Below are positions 30,525 to 40,862 of a stretch of 46,294 bases of DNA, in pieces. The position numbers were made by a program, and so were the translations under genes. Numbering within the stretch: the stretch's first letter is position 1; every line of letters begins with the position of its first letter. The DNA comes from Mycobacterium colombiense (GTDB taxonomy: Bacteria > Actinomycetota > Actinomycetes > Mycobacteriales > Mycobacteriaceae). The stretch lies in assembly GCF_001672755.1 (NCBI RefSeq), contig NZ_LZKI01000145.1:1-46294 (forward strand), in the 5' to 3' direction. Below the pieces are notes generated by a model. The model saw only the letters and a program-made list of their open reading frames with translations, was not told where the DNA came from and ran no database searches.

Positions 30525-31631
30525 TCAGTTGATCGGGGCGTTCACCAGGCGCAGGTCGTCGACGATGCCGCGGGCCGCGATCAGGCCCTCGCCGGTTTGC
30601 CAGATCTCGTCGTTGACGATGTAGACCCGGTTGTCCCGGTTGGCCGACAGCTTGCGCCACGGGTTGCTGTCCAGGATCGTGGCGGCCCGGTCGGCGGCGG
30701 ACGGCGAGGCGCAGGACACGTACACCACGTCGGCGTCGGCGATCGACAGGTCCGGATTCTTCGCCAGGTCCGCGTCGCTGCTGCCGATCTCGATGTAGGG
30801 CTTGTCGGTGAATCGCTGGGACGCCGGCCGGTCCACGCCGACCGCACCCAGCACGCTGGCCGGGAAGTTGTTGGCGCCGAACACCCGGATCGTGCCGGTC
30901 GTCAGCTGCACGATCGACGCCTGATAGTGCGAGGCGTCGTGCCGCGCGCCGATGTCGGTCGTTCGCCGGGCAAAGCCGCTGATCAACCCGTCCACCGCGG
31001 CGGAGCGGCCGGTGGCGGCGCCGACCGCGCGCAGGTTGTCCTGCCACGCCGCGCCCGGCGCGGCCGTGAACACCGTCGGTGCGATCGCGGTCAGCTGCGG
31101 ATACAGCGTCGGGGTCAACCCCTGCGACCCCAGGATCAGGTCGGGGTGGGCGCTCGCGATCGCCTGCAGGTCGGGGTGCGAGCGGGTGCCGACCCCCGGC
31201 AGGCCGTGCACCGCGCCGCCCAGGTAGGCGGGCTGACTCGGGGACCCGTCCGGCAACGCCGCGCCGACCACCCGCGACTGCAGACCCAGCGCGCACAGCG
31301 TGTCGAGCTGGTCGCCGGAGAGCACGACGATGCGCTGCGGGTCGGCGGGCACCAGCACCACGTCCGGGTTGACGCCCGCGGCGTTGTGGACCTGCCGTTT
31401 CGCGGAACCCGCATCGGCCTCGGCGGCGTCGTGCGCGCACGAGTCGTCGGGGCGGCGGTCGTTGCCGAGCACGCCGGCGCCCGCGATCTGGGTCGTCGGA
31501 GTGACCAGGGAACGGGCCGACGCCTGGCCGGCGTTCTTGTCCGATCCGCAGCCGCTGGATGCCAGGACGAGCGTCGCTGTCACCGCGGTCGCCGCGGCCA
31601 GCCGGGCGGGTCTGATCACGCCGAACAACAC
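30525..31631 (-). CDS. fecB: Iron(III)-dicitrate/heme-binding lipoprotein FecB
   Basis: A 368-aa periplasmic-binding-protein-type lipoprotein. The signal RLAAATAVTATLVLASSGC carries the lipobox ASSGC. The mature part is a helical-backbone type III solute-binding fold (PQRIVVLSGDQLDTLCALGLQSRVVGAA...HPDLILGS...IAPTVFT). GTG 31631 is preceded by TAGCGT at exactly 7 nt, so a leaderless mRNA is likely; GTG 31619 is an alternative. No iron ABC permease adjoins. FecB in M. tuberculosis (Rv3044) is linked to iron/heme acquisition and drug tolerance. It is divergent from ctaD with a repeat array between. Confidence 0.93.
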   Translation of the reverse strand: MLFGVIRPARLAAATAVTATLVLASSGCGSDKNAGQASARSLVTPTTQIAGAGVLGNDRRPDDSCAHDAAEADAGSAKRQVHNAAGVNPDVVLVPADPQRIVVLSGDQLDTLCALGLQSRVVGAALPDGSPSQPAYLGGAVHGLPGVGTRSHPDLQAIASAHPDLILGSQGLTPTLYPQLTAIAPTVFTAAPGAAWQDNLRAVGAATGRSAAVDGLISGFARRTTDIGARHDASHYQASIVQLTTGTIRVFGANNFPASVLGAVGVDRPASQRFTDKPYIEIGSSDADLAKNPDLSIADADVVYVSCASPSAADRAATILDSNPWRKLSANRDNRVYIVNDEIWQTGEGLIAARGIVDDLRLVNAPIN

Positions 31632-31649
31632 GCGTCAGACGCTAACATC

Positions 31650-31800
31650 CGGCCAGCGTGGCGATCGCTAGCGCGGCGGAGCCGGGCGAAGCGGGTCGCC
31701 ACCATTCGGCCAGCGTGGCGCCGCTGCGCCGACGGAGCCGGGCGAAGCCGGGTCGCCACCATTCGGCCAGCGTGGCGCCGCTGCGCCGACGGACACGCCG
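31650..31800. repeat. 57-bp tandem repeat (VNTR-like), about 2.5 units
   Basis: Units start with CGGCCAGCGTGGCG at 31650, 31707 and 31764, a period of 57 bp. Unit 1 carries the 45-bp REP-like element (GTGGCGATCG...GGGTCGCCAC). Unit 2 has the left half changed to GTGGCGCCGCTGCGCCGACG but the same right half. Unit 3 matches unit 2 for about 30 bp, then breaks off. The array occupies most of the divergent fecB-ctaD intergenic region. Confidence 0.85.
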
Positions 31801-31922
31801 CACCGGTGAGTCATTTACGACAGTTTGTAGGACCAGCCCTGACGTCGCCATGAACGACGGCTAAGATTCGTCTCAATACCGATTTTTGGGCCGGTGTCCG
31901 ATCTGGATGTTTGGAGAAGCTG

Positions 31923-33668
31923 TTGACAGCCGAAGCGCCCCCCTTGGGAGAACTCGAGGCCGTTCGTCCGTACCCGGACCGCATGGGCCCCAAAGGGAAC
32001 CTCGTCTACAAACTGATCACCACGACCGATCACAAGATGATCGGCATCATGTACACCGTCACCTGCTTCGGCTTCTTCTTCGTGGGTGGGCTGATGGCGT
32101 TGCTGATGCGCACCGAGCTGGCCGCGCCGGGGCTGCAGTTCCTGTCGAACGAGCAGTTCAACCAGCTGTTCACCATGCACGGCACGATCATGCTGCTGCT
32201 GTACGCCACACCGGTGGTGTTCGGTTTCGCCAACCTGGTGCTGCCGCTGCAGATCGGTGCGCCCGACGTGGCGTTCCCCCGGCTGAACGCCTTCTCGTTC
32301 TGGCTGTTCCTGTTCGGCGGGCTGATCGCGGCGTCCGGCTTCATCGTCCCGGGCGGGGCGGCCGACTTCGGCTGGACGGCCTACACGCCGCTGTCTGACG
32401 CGGTGCACTCGCCCGGAGCCGGGGGAGACCTGTGGATCACCGGCCTGATCGTCGCCGGTCTGGGCACCATCCTGGGTGCGGTCAACATGATCACCACCGT
32501 GGTGTGCATGCGCGCGCCCGGCATGACCATGTTCCGGATGCCGATCTTCACCTGGAACATCCTGGTGACCTCGATCCTGATCCTGATCGCGTTCCCGATC
32601 CTGACCGCGGCGCTGTTCGGGCTGGCCGCCGACCGACATCTGGGCGCCCATGTCTACGACGCCGCCAACGGCGGAGTCCTGTTGTGGCAACACCTGTTCT
32701 GGTTCTTCGGCCATCCCGAGGTGTACATCATCGCGTTGCCGTTCTTCGGCATCATCACCGAGATCATCCCGGTGTTCTCGCGCAAGCCGGTCTTCGGTTA
32801 CACCACGCTGGTTTACGCGACCCTGTCGATCGCCGCGCTGTCGGTCGCGGTGTGGGCACACCACATGTTCGCCACCGGAGCCGTTCTGCTGCCGTTCTTT
32901 TCGTTCATGACGTATCTGATCGCGGTGCCGACCGGGATCAAGTTCTTCAACTGGATCGGCACCATGTGGAAGGGGCAGATCACCTTTGAGACGCCGATGC
33001 TGTTCTGTGTCGGCTTCCTGATCACCTTCCTGCTCGGTGGCCTGACGGGTGTGATGCTGGCCAGCCCGCCGCTGGACTTCCACGTCACCGACAGCTACTT
33101 CGTGGTCGCGCACTTCCACTACGTGCTGTTCGGCACCATCGTGTTCGCCACCTTCGGCGGGGTGTACTTCTGGTTCCCGAAGATGACCGGCCGGCTGCTC
33201 GACGAGCGGCTGGGCAAGCTGCACTTCTGGTTGACGTTCATCGGGTTCCACACCACCTTCCTGGTGCAGCACTGGCTGGGTGACCTGGGCATGCCGCGCC
33301 GCTACGCGGACTATCTGCCCAGCGACGGCTTCCAGCCCTACAACGTCGCCTCGACGGTGGGCGCCTTCATCCTGGGCGCGTCGATGTTCCCGTTCGTCTG
33401 GAACGTCTTCAAGAGCTGGCGTTACGGCGAGGTCGTCACGGTCGACGACCCGTGGGGCTACGGTAACTCCCTGGAATGGGCCACCAGCTGCCCGCCGCCG
33501 CGGCACAACTTCACCGAGCTGCCCCGAATCCGTTCGGAGCGCCCGGCATTCGAGCTGCACTACCCGCACATGGTGGAGCGGCTCCGCGCCGAGGCGCATG
33601 TGGGTCGCGCGCACGGGCCCTCGGACAAGGACGTCACCAGACTGGACGACGTCCAGGTTCGAAGCTGA
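31923..33668 (+). CDS. ctaD: Cytochrome c oxidase subunit I CtaD
   Basis: 581 aa from TTG 31923 (TTG-ACA-GCC...), which gives the [14 protein letters not shown] start I recall from Rv3043c, with GGAGAAG upstream; an in-frame TTG at 31911 overlaps that site. It is the heme-copper catalytic subunit of the aa3 oxidase in the bcc-aa3 supercomplex, with twelve membrane spans. H86 (MHGTIM, heme a), H264 with Y268 (HPEVY, Cu_B and cross-linked Tyr), H313/H314 (Cu_B) and H397/H399 (HFHY, hemes a3 and a) are all present. The C-terminal tail is cytoplasmic and slightly longer than in M. tuberculosis. Confidence 0.97.
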   Translation: MTAEAPPLGELEAVRPYPDRMGPKGNLVYKLITTTDHKMIGIMYTVTCFGFFFVGGLMALLMRTELAAPGLQFLSNEQFNQLFTMHGTIMLLLYATPVVFGFANLVLPLQIGAPDVAFPRLNAFSFWLFLFGGLIAASGFIVPGGAADFGWTAYTPLSDAVHSPGAGGDLWITGLIVAGLGTILGAVNMITTVVCMRAPGMTMFRMPIFTWNILVTSILILIAFPILTAALFGLAADRHLGAHVYDAANGGVLLWQHLFWFFGHPEVYIIALPFFGIITEIIPVFSRKPVFGYTTLVYATLSIAALSVAVWAHHMFATGAVLLPFFSFMTYLIAVPTGIKFFNWIGTMWKGQITFETPMLFCVGFLITFLLGGLTGVMLASPPLDFHVTDSYFVVAHFHYVLFGTIVFATFGGVYFWFPKMTGRLLDERLGKLHFWLTFIGFHTTFLVQHWLGDLGMPRRYADYLPSDGFQPYNVASTVGAFILGASMFPFVWNVFKSWRYGEVVTVDDPWGYGNSLEWATSCPPPRHNFTELPRIRSERPAFELHYPHMVERLRAEAHVGRAHGPSDKDVTRLDDVQVRS

Positions 33669-34930
<1,262 letters not shown>

Positions 34931-34931
<1 letters not shown>

Positions 34932-34954
34932 CGGTCGCAAGCGCGGCGACCCGG
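34931..34954 (+). repeat. Truncated REP-like element after serB2
   Basis: GCGGTCGCAAGCGCGGCGAC-CCGG matches the left half of the 45-bp element (GTGGCGATCGCAAGCGCGGCG) with a 3-bp loss, and directly follows the serB2 TAG. The right half is missing. Confidence 0.5.
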
Positions 34955-34991
34955 CAGGTATTCGAGCGCCGCGGTACGGCACGATGGTCGG

Positions 34992-35834
34992 GTGCCCGAA
35001 AACGGAAGCGAGTCAGCCGACCCCGATCTGCTGCTCGACTTCAGGCAGGTGTCGCTGCGGCGCGGCGGCAACGTCTTGGTCGGGCCGCTGGATTGGGCGG
35101 TCGAACTCGACGAACGCTGGGTGATCGTCGGGCCCAACGGCGCCGGTAAGACCTCGCTGCTGCGGATCGCCGCGGCGGCCGAACATCCCTCGTCCGGCGT
35201 CGCTTTCGTGCTCGGCGAGCGGCTGGGCCGCGTCGACGTGACCGAGTTGCGGGCCCGGATCGGGCTCAGCTCCTCGGCTTTGGCGCAGCGGATTCCCACC
35301 GACGAGGTGGTGCGCGATCTTGTCGTCTCGGCCGGCTACGCGGTGCTGGGCCGGTGGCGGGAACGCTACGAGGACGTCGACTACCAACGGGCCATCGACA
35401 TGCTGGAGAGCCTGGGCGCCGAGCACCTCGCGGAGCGCACCTACGGCACGCTGTCCGAGGGCGAGCGCAAGCGGGTGCTGATCGCCCGCGCGCTGATGAC
35501 CGACCCCGAGCTGCTGCTGCTCGATGAGCCCGCCGCCGGTCTGGATCTGGGCGGCCGCGAGGAATTGGTCGCCCGGCTGACCGACCTGGCCGCCGACCCC
35601 GACGCGCCGGCCCTGGTGCTGGTCACCCACCACGTCGAGGAGATTCCGCCCGGGTTCAGCCACTGCATGCTGCTCTCGGAGGCCGAGGTGGTCGCCGCGG
35701 GATTGCTGACCGACGTGCTGACCGCCGAGAACCTGTCCACCGCGTTCGGCCAAGCGATCGCCCTCGACGTCGTCGACGGGCGCTATTTCGCGCGGCGAGT
35801 CCGCACCCGCGCAGCCCACCGGAGGCCGTTATGA
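34992..35834 (+). CDS. ABC transporter ATP-binding protein (Rv3041c-like)
   Basis: 280 aa. Walker [10 protein letters not shown] (47-55), Q-loop region [12 protein letters not shown], signature LSEGERKR, Walker [13 protein letters not shown] and switch H in [10 protein letters not shown]. There is one nucleotide-binding domain and no transmembrane segment or permease gene nearby. GTG 34992. Its stop overlaps the next ATG (ATGA), so it is coupled to the NUDIX gene. The partner and substrate are unknown; in a set with NUDIX and enoyl-CoA hydratase genes a non-transport role cannot be excluded. Confidence 0.92.
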   Translation: MPENGSESADPDLLLDFRQVSLRRGGNVLVGPLDWAVELDERWVIVGPNGAGKTSLLRIAAAAEHPSSGVAFVLGERLGRVDVTELRARIGLSSSALAQRIPTDEVVRDLVVSAGYAVLGRWRERYEDVDYQRAIDMLESLGAEHLAERTYGTLSEGERKRVLIARALMTDPELLLLDEPAAGLDLGGREELVARLTDLAADPDAPALVLVTHHVEEIPPGFSHCMLLSEAEVVAAGLLTDVLTAENLSTAFGQAIALDVVDGRYFARRVRTRAAHRRPL

Positions 35835-36649
35835 CGTCACCCGACGAACCCCCGCTGGTCGCACGGCCGGCCGCCACCGTGATGCTGGTCCGCGACGACC
35901 CGGGCGGCATCGCGGTCTTCCTGATGCGCAGGCACGCCCGAATGGAGTTCGCCGCGGGCACTGTGGTGTTCCCCGGCGGCGGTGTCGACGACCGCGACCG
36001 CAACGCAGACATCGCGTGGGCCGGTCCGCCGCCGCAGTGGTGGGCGCAGCGGTTCGGCATCGAACCCGACCTGGCCGAGGCGCTGGTGTGCGCCGCAGCC
36101 CGCGAGACGTTCGAGGAGTCGGGGGTGCTGTTCGCCGGGCCGGCGGGCGACCCGGACAGTATCGTCGGCGACGCCTCGGTGTACGGCGAGGCACGACGGG
36201 CGCTGGCCGAACGGTCGCTGTCCTTCGCCGACTTCCTGCGCCAGGAAAACCTGGTGCTGCGGTCCGATCTGCTGCGCCCGTGGGCCAACTGGGTCACCCC
36301 GGAGGCCGAGCGGACCCGCCGCTACGACACCTATTTCTTCGTGGGCGCGCTGCCGCAGGGGCAGCGCGCCGACGGCGAGAACACCGAATCCGACCTCGCG
36401 GGCTGGATGGCACCCCGGGCCGCCATCGACGAGTTCGAGGCCGGCCGTTGCTTCCTGCTGCCGCCGACGTGGACGCAGCTGGACTCGCTGGCCGGGCGGA
36501 CCGTGGCCGAGGTGCTGGCCGTCGAGCGCCAGATCGTGCCGGTGCAGCCGCATCTGGAGATCCAGGGCGACAACTGGGTGTTCGAGTTCTTCGATTCCGA
36601 CCGCTACCACCAGGCGCGGGAAGCGGGCGGCCTGGGGTGGCGGCATTGA
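35831..36649 (+). CDS. NUDIX hydrolase-fold protein (Rv3040c-like)
   Basis: 272 aa. A NUDIX core with GGGVDDRD and [13 protein letters not shown]; the usual 23-residue box is split by an insert (RNADIAW...VCA), as in the human NUDT19/acyl-CoA diphosphatase-like group. The remainder (about 130-272; [29 protein letters not shown]) also fits that group, so a CoA or acyl-CoA substrate is plausible. It overlaps the ABC gene by 4 nt and echA17 by 4 nt (TTGA), a tightly coupled operon. Substrate unproven. Confidence 0.9.
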   Translation: MTSPDEPPLVARPAATVMLVRDDPGGIAVFLMRRHARMEFAAGTVVFPGGGVDDRDRNADIAWAGPPPQWWAQRFGIEPDLAEALVCAAARETFEESGVLFAGPAGDPDSIVGDASVYGEARRALAERSLSFADFLRQENLVLRSDLLRPWANWVTPEAERTRRYDTYFFVGALPQGQRADGENTESDLAGWMAPRAAIDEFEAGRCFLLPPTWTQLDSLAGRTVAEVLAVERQIVPVQPHLEIQGDNWVFEFFDSDRYHQAREAGGLGWRH

Positions 36650-37410
36650 GCGAGTTCGTCAGCGTGGTGGTCAGCGACGGCTCGCAGGACGCCGGGCTGG
36701 CCATGTTGCTGCTGTCGCGCCCACCGACCAACGCGATGACCCGCCAGGTCTACCGGGAGGTCATCGCGGCGGCCGAGGAGTTGGGCCGCCGCGAGGACGT
36801 CGCCGTGGTGATCTTGTTCGGCGGCCATGAGATCTTCTCCGCGGGCGACGACATGCCCGAGCTGCGGACGCTGCGGGGCTCCGAGGTCGAGAGCGTGGCG
36901 CGGGTGCGGCAGGAGGCCGTCGATGCCGTGGCCGCGATCCCCAAGCCGACGGTCGCCGCGATCACCGGCTACGCGCTGGGCGCCGGGCTCACCCTGGCCC
37001 TGGCCGCCGACTGGCGGATCAGTGGCGACAACGTGAAGTTCGGCGCGACCGAGATCCTGGCCGGCCTGGTGCCCGGCGGCGACGCGATGGCCCGCCTGAC
37101 CCGGGTGGCCGGCGCGAGCAAGGCCAAGGAGCTGGTGTTCAGCGGCCGTTTCTTCGACGCCGAGGAGGCTCTGGCGCTGGGCCTCATCGACGACATGGTG
37201 CCCCCAGACGACGTGTACGACGCCGCCGCCGGGTGGGCGCGCCGTTTCCTCGACGGGCCGCGGCACGCGCTGGCCGCCGCCAAGGCCGCGATCAACGACG
37301 TGTTCGATCTGGAACTCCCGGAGCGGCTCGCCGCCGAACGCCGCCGCTACGTCGAGGTATTCACCGCTGGTCAGGGCGGTGGCGATCGGATGGATCCCGG
37401 CGGCCGTTAG
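36646..37410 (+). CDS. echA17: Enoyl-CoA hydratase EchA17
   Basis: 254 aa from TTG 36646 (overlapping the NUDIX stop as TTGA), the length I recall for Rv3039c. Crotonase fold: [15 protein letters not shown], oxyanion-hole [15 protein letters not shown] and [19 protein letters not shown]. The second catalytic Glu region reads [22 protein letters not shown]. It would hydrate 2-enoyl-CoA in fatty-acid oxidation, though crotonase-fold proteins vary in reaction. The frame is open far upstream inside the NUDIX gene, but the family start and the overlap fix the TTG. Confidence 0.93.
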   Translation: MSEFVSVVVSDGSQDAGLAMLLLSRPPTNAMTRQVYREVIAAAEELGRREDVAVVILFGGHEIFSAGDDMPELRTLRGSEVESVARVRQEAVDAVAAIPKPTVAAITGYALGAGLTLALAADWRISGDNVKFGATEILAGLVPGGDAMARLTRVAGASKAKELVFSGRFFDAEEALALGLIDDMVPPDDVYDAAAGWARRFLDGPRHALAAAKAAINDVFDLELPERLAAERRRYVEVFTAGQGGGDRMDPGGR

Positions 37411-37420
37411 GCTGCCCTGC

Positions 37421-38392
37421 ATGACCAGTTCGACCGACGCCGTTCCGACGCCCCACGCCACCGCCGAGCAGGTGGAAGCCGCCCGGCACGACAGCAAGTT
37501 GGCCCAGGTGCTCTACCACGACTGGGAAGCCGAGACCTACGACGACAAGTGGTCGATCTCCTATGACCAGCGTTGCATCGACTACGCCCGCGGCCGCTTC
37601 GACGCCATCGTGCCCGACGAGGTGCTGCGCGAGCTGCCCTACGACCGGGCCCTCGAATTAGGCTGCGGCACAGGATTTTTCCTGCTCAACCTGATCCAGT
37701 CCGGGGTCGCCCGGCGCGGATCGGTGACCGACCTGTCGCCGGGCATGGTCAAGGTCGCCACCCGAAACGGCCAGTCGCTGGGCCTCGACATCGACGGCCG
37801 CGTCGCCGACGCCGAGGGCATCCCGTACGAGGACAACACCTTCGACTTGGTCGTCGGGCACGCGGTGCTGCACCACATCCCCGACGTGGAGCTGTCGCTG
37901 CGCGAGGTGATCCGGGTGCTGAAGCCCGGTGGCCGGTTCGTCTTCGCCGGCGAGCCGACCAGCGCCGGCGACGTCTACGCCCGCGAGCTGTCCACCCTGA
38001 CCTGGCGCATCGCCACCAACGTCACCAAGCTGCCCGGCCTGGGTGGCTGGCGGCGCCCGCAGGCCGAGCTGGACGAATCCTCCCGCGCCGCCGCGCTGGA
38101 GGCCATCGTCGACCTGCACACCTTCACCCCGGGTGACCTGGAGCGGATGGCCACCGGCGCCGGCGCCACCGAGGTGCGGACCGTCAGCGAAGAGTTCACC
38201 GCCGCGATGTTCGGCTGGCCGGTGCGCACCTTCGAGGCGTCGGTACCGCCGGGCCGTTTGGGCTGGGGCTGGGCGAAATTCGCCTTCAGCGGTTGGAAGA
38301 CGCTGAGCTGGGTGGACGCCAACGTGTGGCGCCGCGTGGTCCCGAAGGGCTGGTTCTACAACGTGATGGTGACCGGGGTCAAACCCTCCTGA
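37421..38392 (+). CDS. SAM-dependent methyltransferase (Rv3038c-like)
   Basis: 323 aa. Class I methyltransferase: motif I LELGCGTGFFLLNLI, motif II DLSPGMV, VADAEGIPYEDNTFDLVVGHAVLHHIPDVE (UbiE-like), and RVLKPGGRFVFAGEP. TAGGCT (37408-37413) is exactly 7 nt before ATG 37421, so it is probably a leaderless transcript starting inside the end of echA17, although read-through is also likely. The C-terminal ~120 residues contain aromatic segments (WGWAKFAFSGWKTLSWVDANVWRR) suggesting a lipid-like substrate (inference). Confidence 0.92.
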   Translation: MTSSTDAVPTPHATAEQVEAARHDSKLAQVLYHDWEAETYDDKWSISYDQRCIDYARGRFDAIVPDEVLRELPYDRALELGCGTGFFLLNLIQSGVARRGSVTDLSPGMVKVATRNGQSLGLDIDGRVADAEGIPYEDNTFDLVVGHAVLHHIPDVELSLREVIRVLKPGGRFVFAGEPTSAGDVYARELSTLTWRIATNVTKLPGLGGWRRPQAELDESSRAAALEAIVDLHTFTPGDLERMATGAGATEVRTVSEEFTAAMFGWPVRTFEASVPPGRLGWGWAKFAFSGWKTLSWVDANVWRRVVPKGWFYNVMVTGVKPS

Positions 38393-38440
38393 GCGTCGGG
38401 CTGCGCTTTCGCCCCGCGACGATGCAGCCCGCGCAGCGGC

Positions 38441-39640
38441 GTGAGGAGGAGCCGGGCAATCAGGTTTAGCACGGAGGACGTCGGCTATCTGCGGTCGCAC
38501 GCGGGTGCCGCGGCGCTGGCGGCGGTCGCCGAACTCGAACTGACCGACGCCACCCTGGTCGCCGATGTCGCCGCGGCGCGCGCCGAATTCGGCGACCGGG
38601 CCGCGGTGCTGGTGGAGACGGTGCTGTTGCGCCGCCGCGCGTTGGAAAAACTGGGCGGGCTCGAAGTGTCGGGCTGGCTCTTCACCGACGAGGCGCTGCA
38701 GCAGTCCACCGCGGCGCCGGTGGCGTTGCACCGGGCCGGGCGGCTGGCCGGCGACGGCGGCGTCGTCGTGCACGACGCGACCTGTTCGATCGGCACCGAG
38801 CTCGCCGCGCTGAGCGCCCGCGGGATCACCGCGCTGGGCAGCGATATCGATCCGGTGCGGCTGGCGATGGCGCGCCACAACGTGGGGGAGTCGGCCTGGA
38901 TCTGCCGCGCCGACGCGCTGCGCCCGGTCACCCGCGACGCCGTGCTCGTCGTCGACCCCGCGCGCCGCGTGGAGGGCCGTCGGCGAGTGCGCATCGACGA
39001 CTACCGGCCCGGCCTGGGCTCGCTGCTCGAGGCCTACCACGACCGGGAATTCGTCGTAAAGTGTTCTCCCGGAATCGATTTCGATGAGGTGCGACGCCTG
39101 GGTTTCGACGGCGAAATCGAGGTGACGTCGTACCGCGGTTCCGTCCGGGAAGCCTGCCTGTGGTCGGCCGGACTTTCCCGACGCGGCGTGGGCCGGCGGG
39201 CGAGCGTGCTGGATCGCGGTGAGCAACTCACCAACGACGACCCCGACGACTGCCCGGTGCGGCCGGTCGGGCGCTGGATCGTCGACCCGGACGGTGCGGT
39301 GGTGCGGGCCGGGCTGGTGCGCCACTATGGCGCGCGGCACGGGCTGTGGCAGCTCGATCCCGACATCGCCTACCTCTCCGGCGATCGGCTGCCCGAGGCG
39401 GACCGCGGGTTCGAGGTGCTCGAGCAGCTGGTCTTCGACGAACGCCGACTTCGCCAGGCCCTGTCGGCGCTGGACTGCGGTTCGCTGGAGATCCTGGTCC
39501 GCGGGGTCCGGGTGGACCCGGACGCGCTGCGCAGACGGATGCGGTTGCGTGGGAGCCGATCGCTGTCGGTGGTCATCGCCCGCATCGGTGCGGGCAGCGC
39601 CGGCCGGGCGATGGCGTTCGTTTGCCAACCCTCCCGATAG
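38441..39640 (+). CDS. THUMP-like class I methyltransferase (Rv3037c-like)
   Basis: 399 aa from GTG 38441. A methyltransferase core lies at about 85-190 (VVVHDATCSIGTELAALSARGITALGSDIDPVRLAMARHN), followed by VVDPARRV and a C-terminal THUMP-like domain (about 315-399, ending RSLSVVIARIG). The family is thought to modify tRNA or rRNA. The start is uncertain: AGGAGGA (38444-38450) lies inside the GTG-started frame, at ideal spacing from codon ATC 38459, and conserved sequence begins RFSTEDV right after. Weak inverted repeats (38402-38432) fill the gap to the upstream gene. Confidence 0.85.
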   Translation: MRRSRAIRFSTEDVGYLRSHAGAAALAAVAELELTDATLVADVAAARAEFGDRAAVLVETVLLRRRALEKLGGLEVSGWLFTDEALQQSTAAPVALHRAGRLAGDGGVVVHDATCSIGTELAALSARGITALGSDIDPVRLAMARHNVGESAWICRADALRPVTRDAVLVVDPARRVEGRRRVRIDDYRPGLGSLLEAYHDREFVVKCSPGIDFDEVRRLGFDGEIEVTSYRGSVREACLWSAGLSRRGVGRRASVLDRGEQLTNDDPDDCPVRPVGRWIVDPDGAVVRAGLVRHYGARHGLWQLDPDIAYLSGDRLPEADRGFEVLEQLVFDERRLRQALSALDCGSLEILVRGVRVDPDALRRRMRLRGSRSLSVVIARIGAGSAGRAMAFVCQPSR

Positions 39641-39710
39641 CGCCGGGTACGCTGGCGGCGTCACTTCTCCGGGTCACCGGCCCTGGTCAGTTTGCGAGGA
39701 CACTTCCACG

Positions 39711-40394
39711 ATGCGTTACCTGGTAGCCGCTGCGCTGTTCGCGGCGGCGGTCTTGGTGGGCTGGCCGGCCGCGGCCGATCCACCGTCGTGCGCCAGCCTG
39801 GGCGGCAGCGTCGAGGACGGCCAGATGTGCCGGCTGCGCGCCACCGGCCCCAACTACACGCTCAACATGGTCTTTCCCGCGGATTATCCGGACGGGCAGG
39901 CGCTGGCCGACTACGTCACCCAGAACCGGGACGGCTTCGTCGCCGTCGCGCAGAGTTCCGGGGGGCGCGACCAGCCATACCAGCTCGAGGCCACCACCGA
40001 GCAGCGCTTCGCCGGGCAGCCACCCCACAACACCCGCAGCGTCGTGCTCAAGTTCTTCCAGGATGTCGGGGGAGCGCACTCGTCGATCTGGTACAAGGCG
40101 TTCAACTACAACCTGGGGGCCAGGCAGCCCATCACCTTCGACAACCTCTTTCCTCCGGGCGCCGCGCCGCTGGACGCCATCTTCCCGATTGTGCAGCGCG
40201 ACCTGGAACGCCAAACCCCTTTGGGCGCCGCGATTCTGCCGTCGACGGGACATGACCCGACGCACTACCAGAACTTCGCCATCACCGACGACCAGCTGAT
40301 CTTCTACTTCGCCCCGGGCGAGATGCTGCCTGCGTTCGGCGGCCCGTTGCAGGCCCAGGTGCCGCGCAACGCCATTCCGCCGCTGGCGATCTAA
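39711..40394 (+). CDS. Secreted immunogenic-type protein TB22.2 (RsiV/DUF3298 fold)
   Basis: 227 aa, the length I recall for Rv3036c (TB22.2), with signal peptide MRYLVAAALFAAAVLVGWPAAA and mature start DPPSC. The body (VFPADYPDGQALADYVTQNRDGFVAVAQ, YNLGARQPITFDNLFPPGAAPLDAIFPIVQRDL, FAITDDQLIFYFAPGEMLP, VPRNAIPPL) is a PdaC/DUF3298-type fold found in many exported mycobacterial proteins such as MPT64 relatives. Secreted; function not established. GAGG lies 12 nt before the ATG. A 45-bp REP-like element begins at the first base after the TAA. Confidence 0.93.
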   Translation: MRYLVAAALFAAAVLVGWPAAADPPSCASLGGSVEDGQMCRLRATGPNYTLNMVFPADYPDGQALADYVTQNRDGFVAVAQSSGGRDQPYQLEATTEQRFAGQPPHNTRSVVLKFFQDVGGAHSSIWYKAFNYNLGARQPITFDNLFPPGAAPLDAIFPIVQRDLERQTPLGAAILPSTGHDPTHYQNFAITDDQLIFYFAPGEMLPAFGGPLQAQVPRNAIPPLAI

Positions 40395-40439
40395 GTGGCG
40401 ATCGCAAGCGCGGCGTAGCCGGGCGCAGCGGGTCGCCAC
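40395..40439 (+). repeat. 45-bp REP-like element, intact copy
   Basis: Starts GTGGCGATCGCAAGCGCGGC and ends GCAGCGGGTCGCCAC; the ends form a perfect 7-bp inverted repeat (GTGGCGA / TCGCCAC). It begins immediately after the TB22.2 stop codon. It is the same length as the copy inside nrdI (18623-18667). Confidence 0.85.
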
Positions 40440-40454
40440 CATCGGACTGGACCC

Positions 40455-40847
40455 TCAGACCGGGCCGGCCTGTAACTCCATCGCCACCGCGCCCAGCGCC
40501 AGCGCGACCTGCGCGATGCATCCGATGAGCGGGACATAGAACGCCCGCCTCTGCCGCACCAGGAAATACACGGCGACGACGATGTCGACGACCAGAAGGG
40601 CGGCGCCGCCCCAGGTGCCCAGGTTCATGGCCCGGTCGATCCAGGCGGGATCGCCGCATTTTCGGGACCCGCAGGGATCGGTGGTCATCACCAGCAGGCC
40701 CAGCAGCACAAAGCTCGCCGCGTAGAGGCCGCCGTGGATGACCAGCAGGACGGACGTCGCCACGATGTCGGCGGTGCTGCCGCGCGGGCTTGCGGTGGTC
40801 TTGGTGGTCGCGACGCCTGGCGCCGCGGATTCATCGATCGGCACCAC
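40455..40847 (-). CDS. Small integral membrane protein
   Basis: 130 aa from GTG 40847. Three hydrophobic segments (about 28-52, 78-97, 104-124: VLLVIHGGLYAASFVLLGLLV, ALLVVDIVVAVYFLV, VPLIGCIAQVALALGAVAM). A loop TDPCGSRKCGDPAWID holds two cysteines that could form a disulphide outside the membrane. I recognise no named family. It follows the Rv3035-like gene by 15 nt on the same strand and is probably its operon partner. I do not recall a counterpart in M. tuberculosis between Rv3036c and Rv3035. Confidence 0.75.
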   Translation of the reverse strand: MVPIDESAAPGVATTKTTASPRGSTADIVATSVLLVIHGGLYAASFVLLGLLVMTTDPCGSRKCGDPAWIDRAMNLGTWGGAALLVVDIVVAVYFLVRQRRAFYVPLIGCIAQVALALGAVAMELQAGPV

Positions 40848-40862
40848 ACGAGTATGTCCCGG

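Noticed and set aside
38397..38432. Another REP copy or terminator between the two methyltransferase genes
   Set aside because: The 8-bp inverted repeat (CGGGCTGC/GCAGCCCG) has a long loop and no T-run, and the sequence does not align with the 45-bp element.
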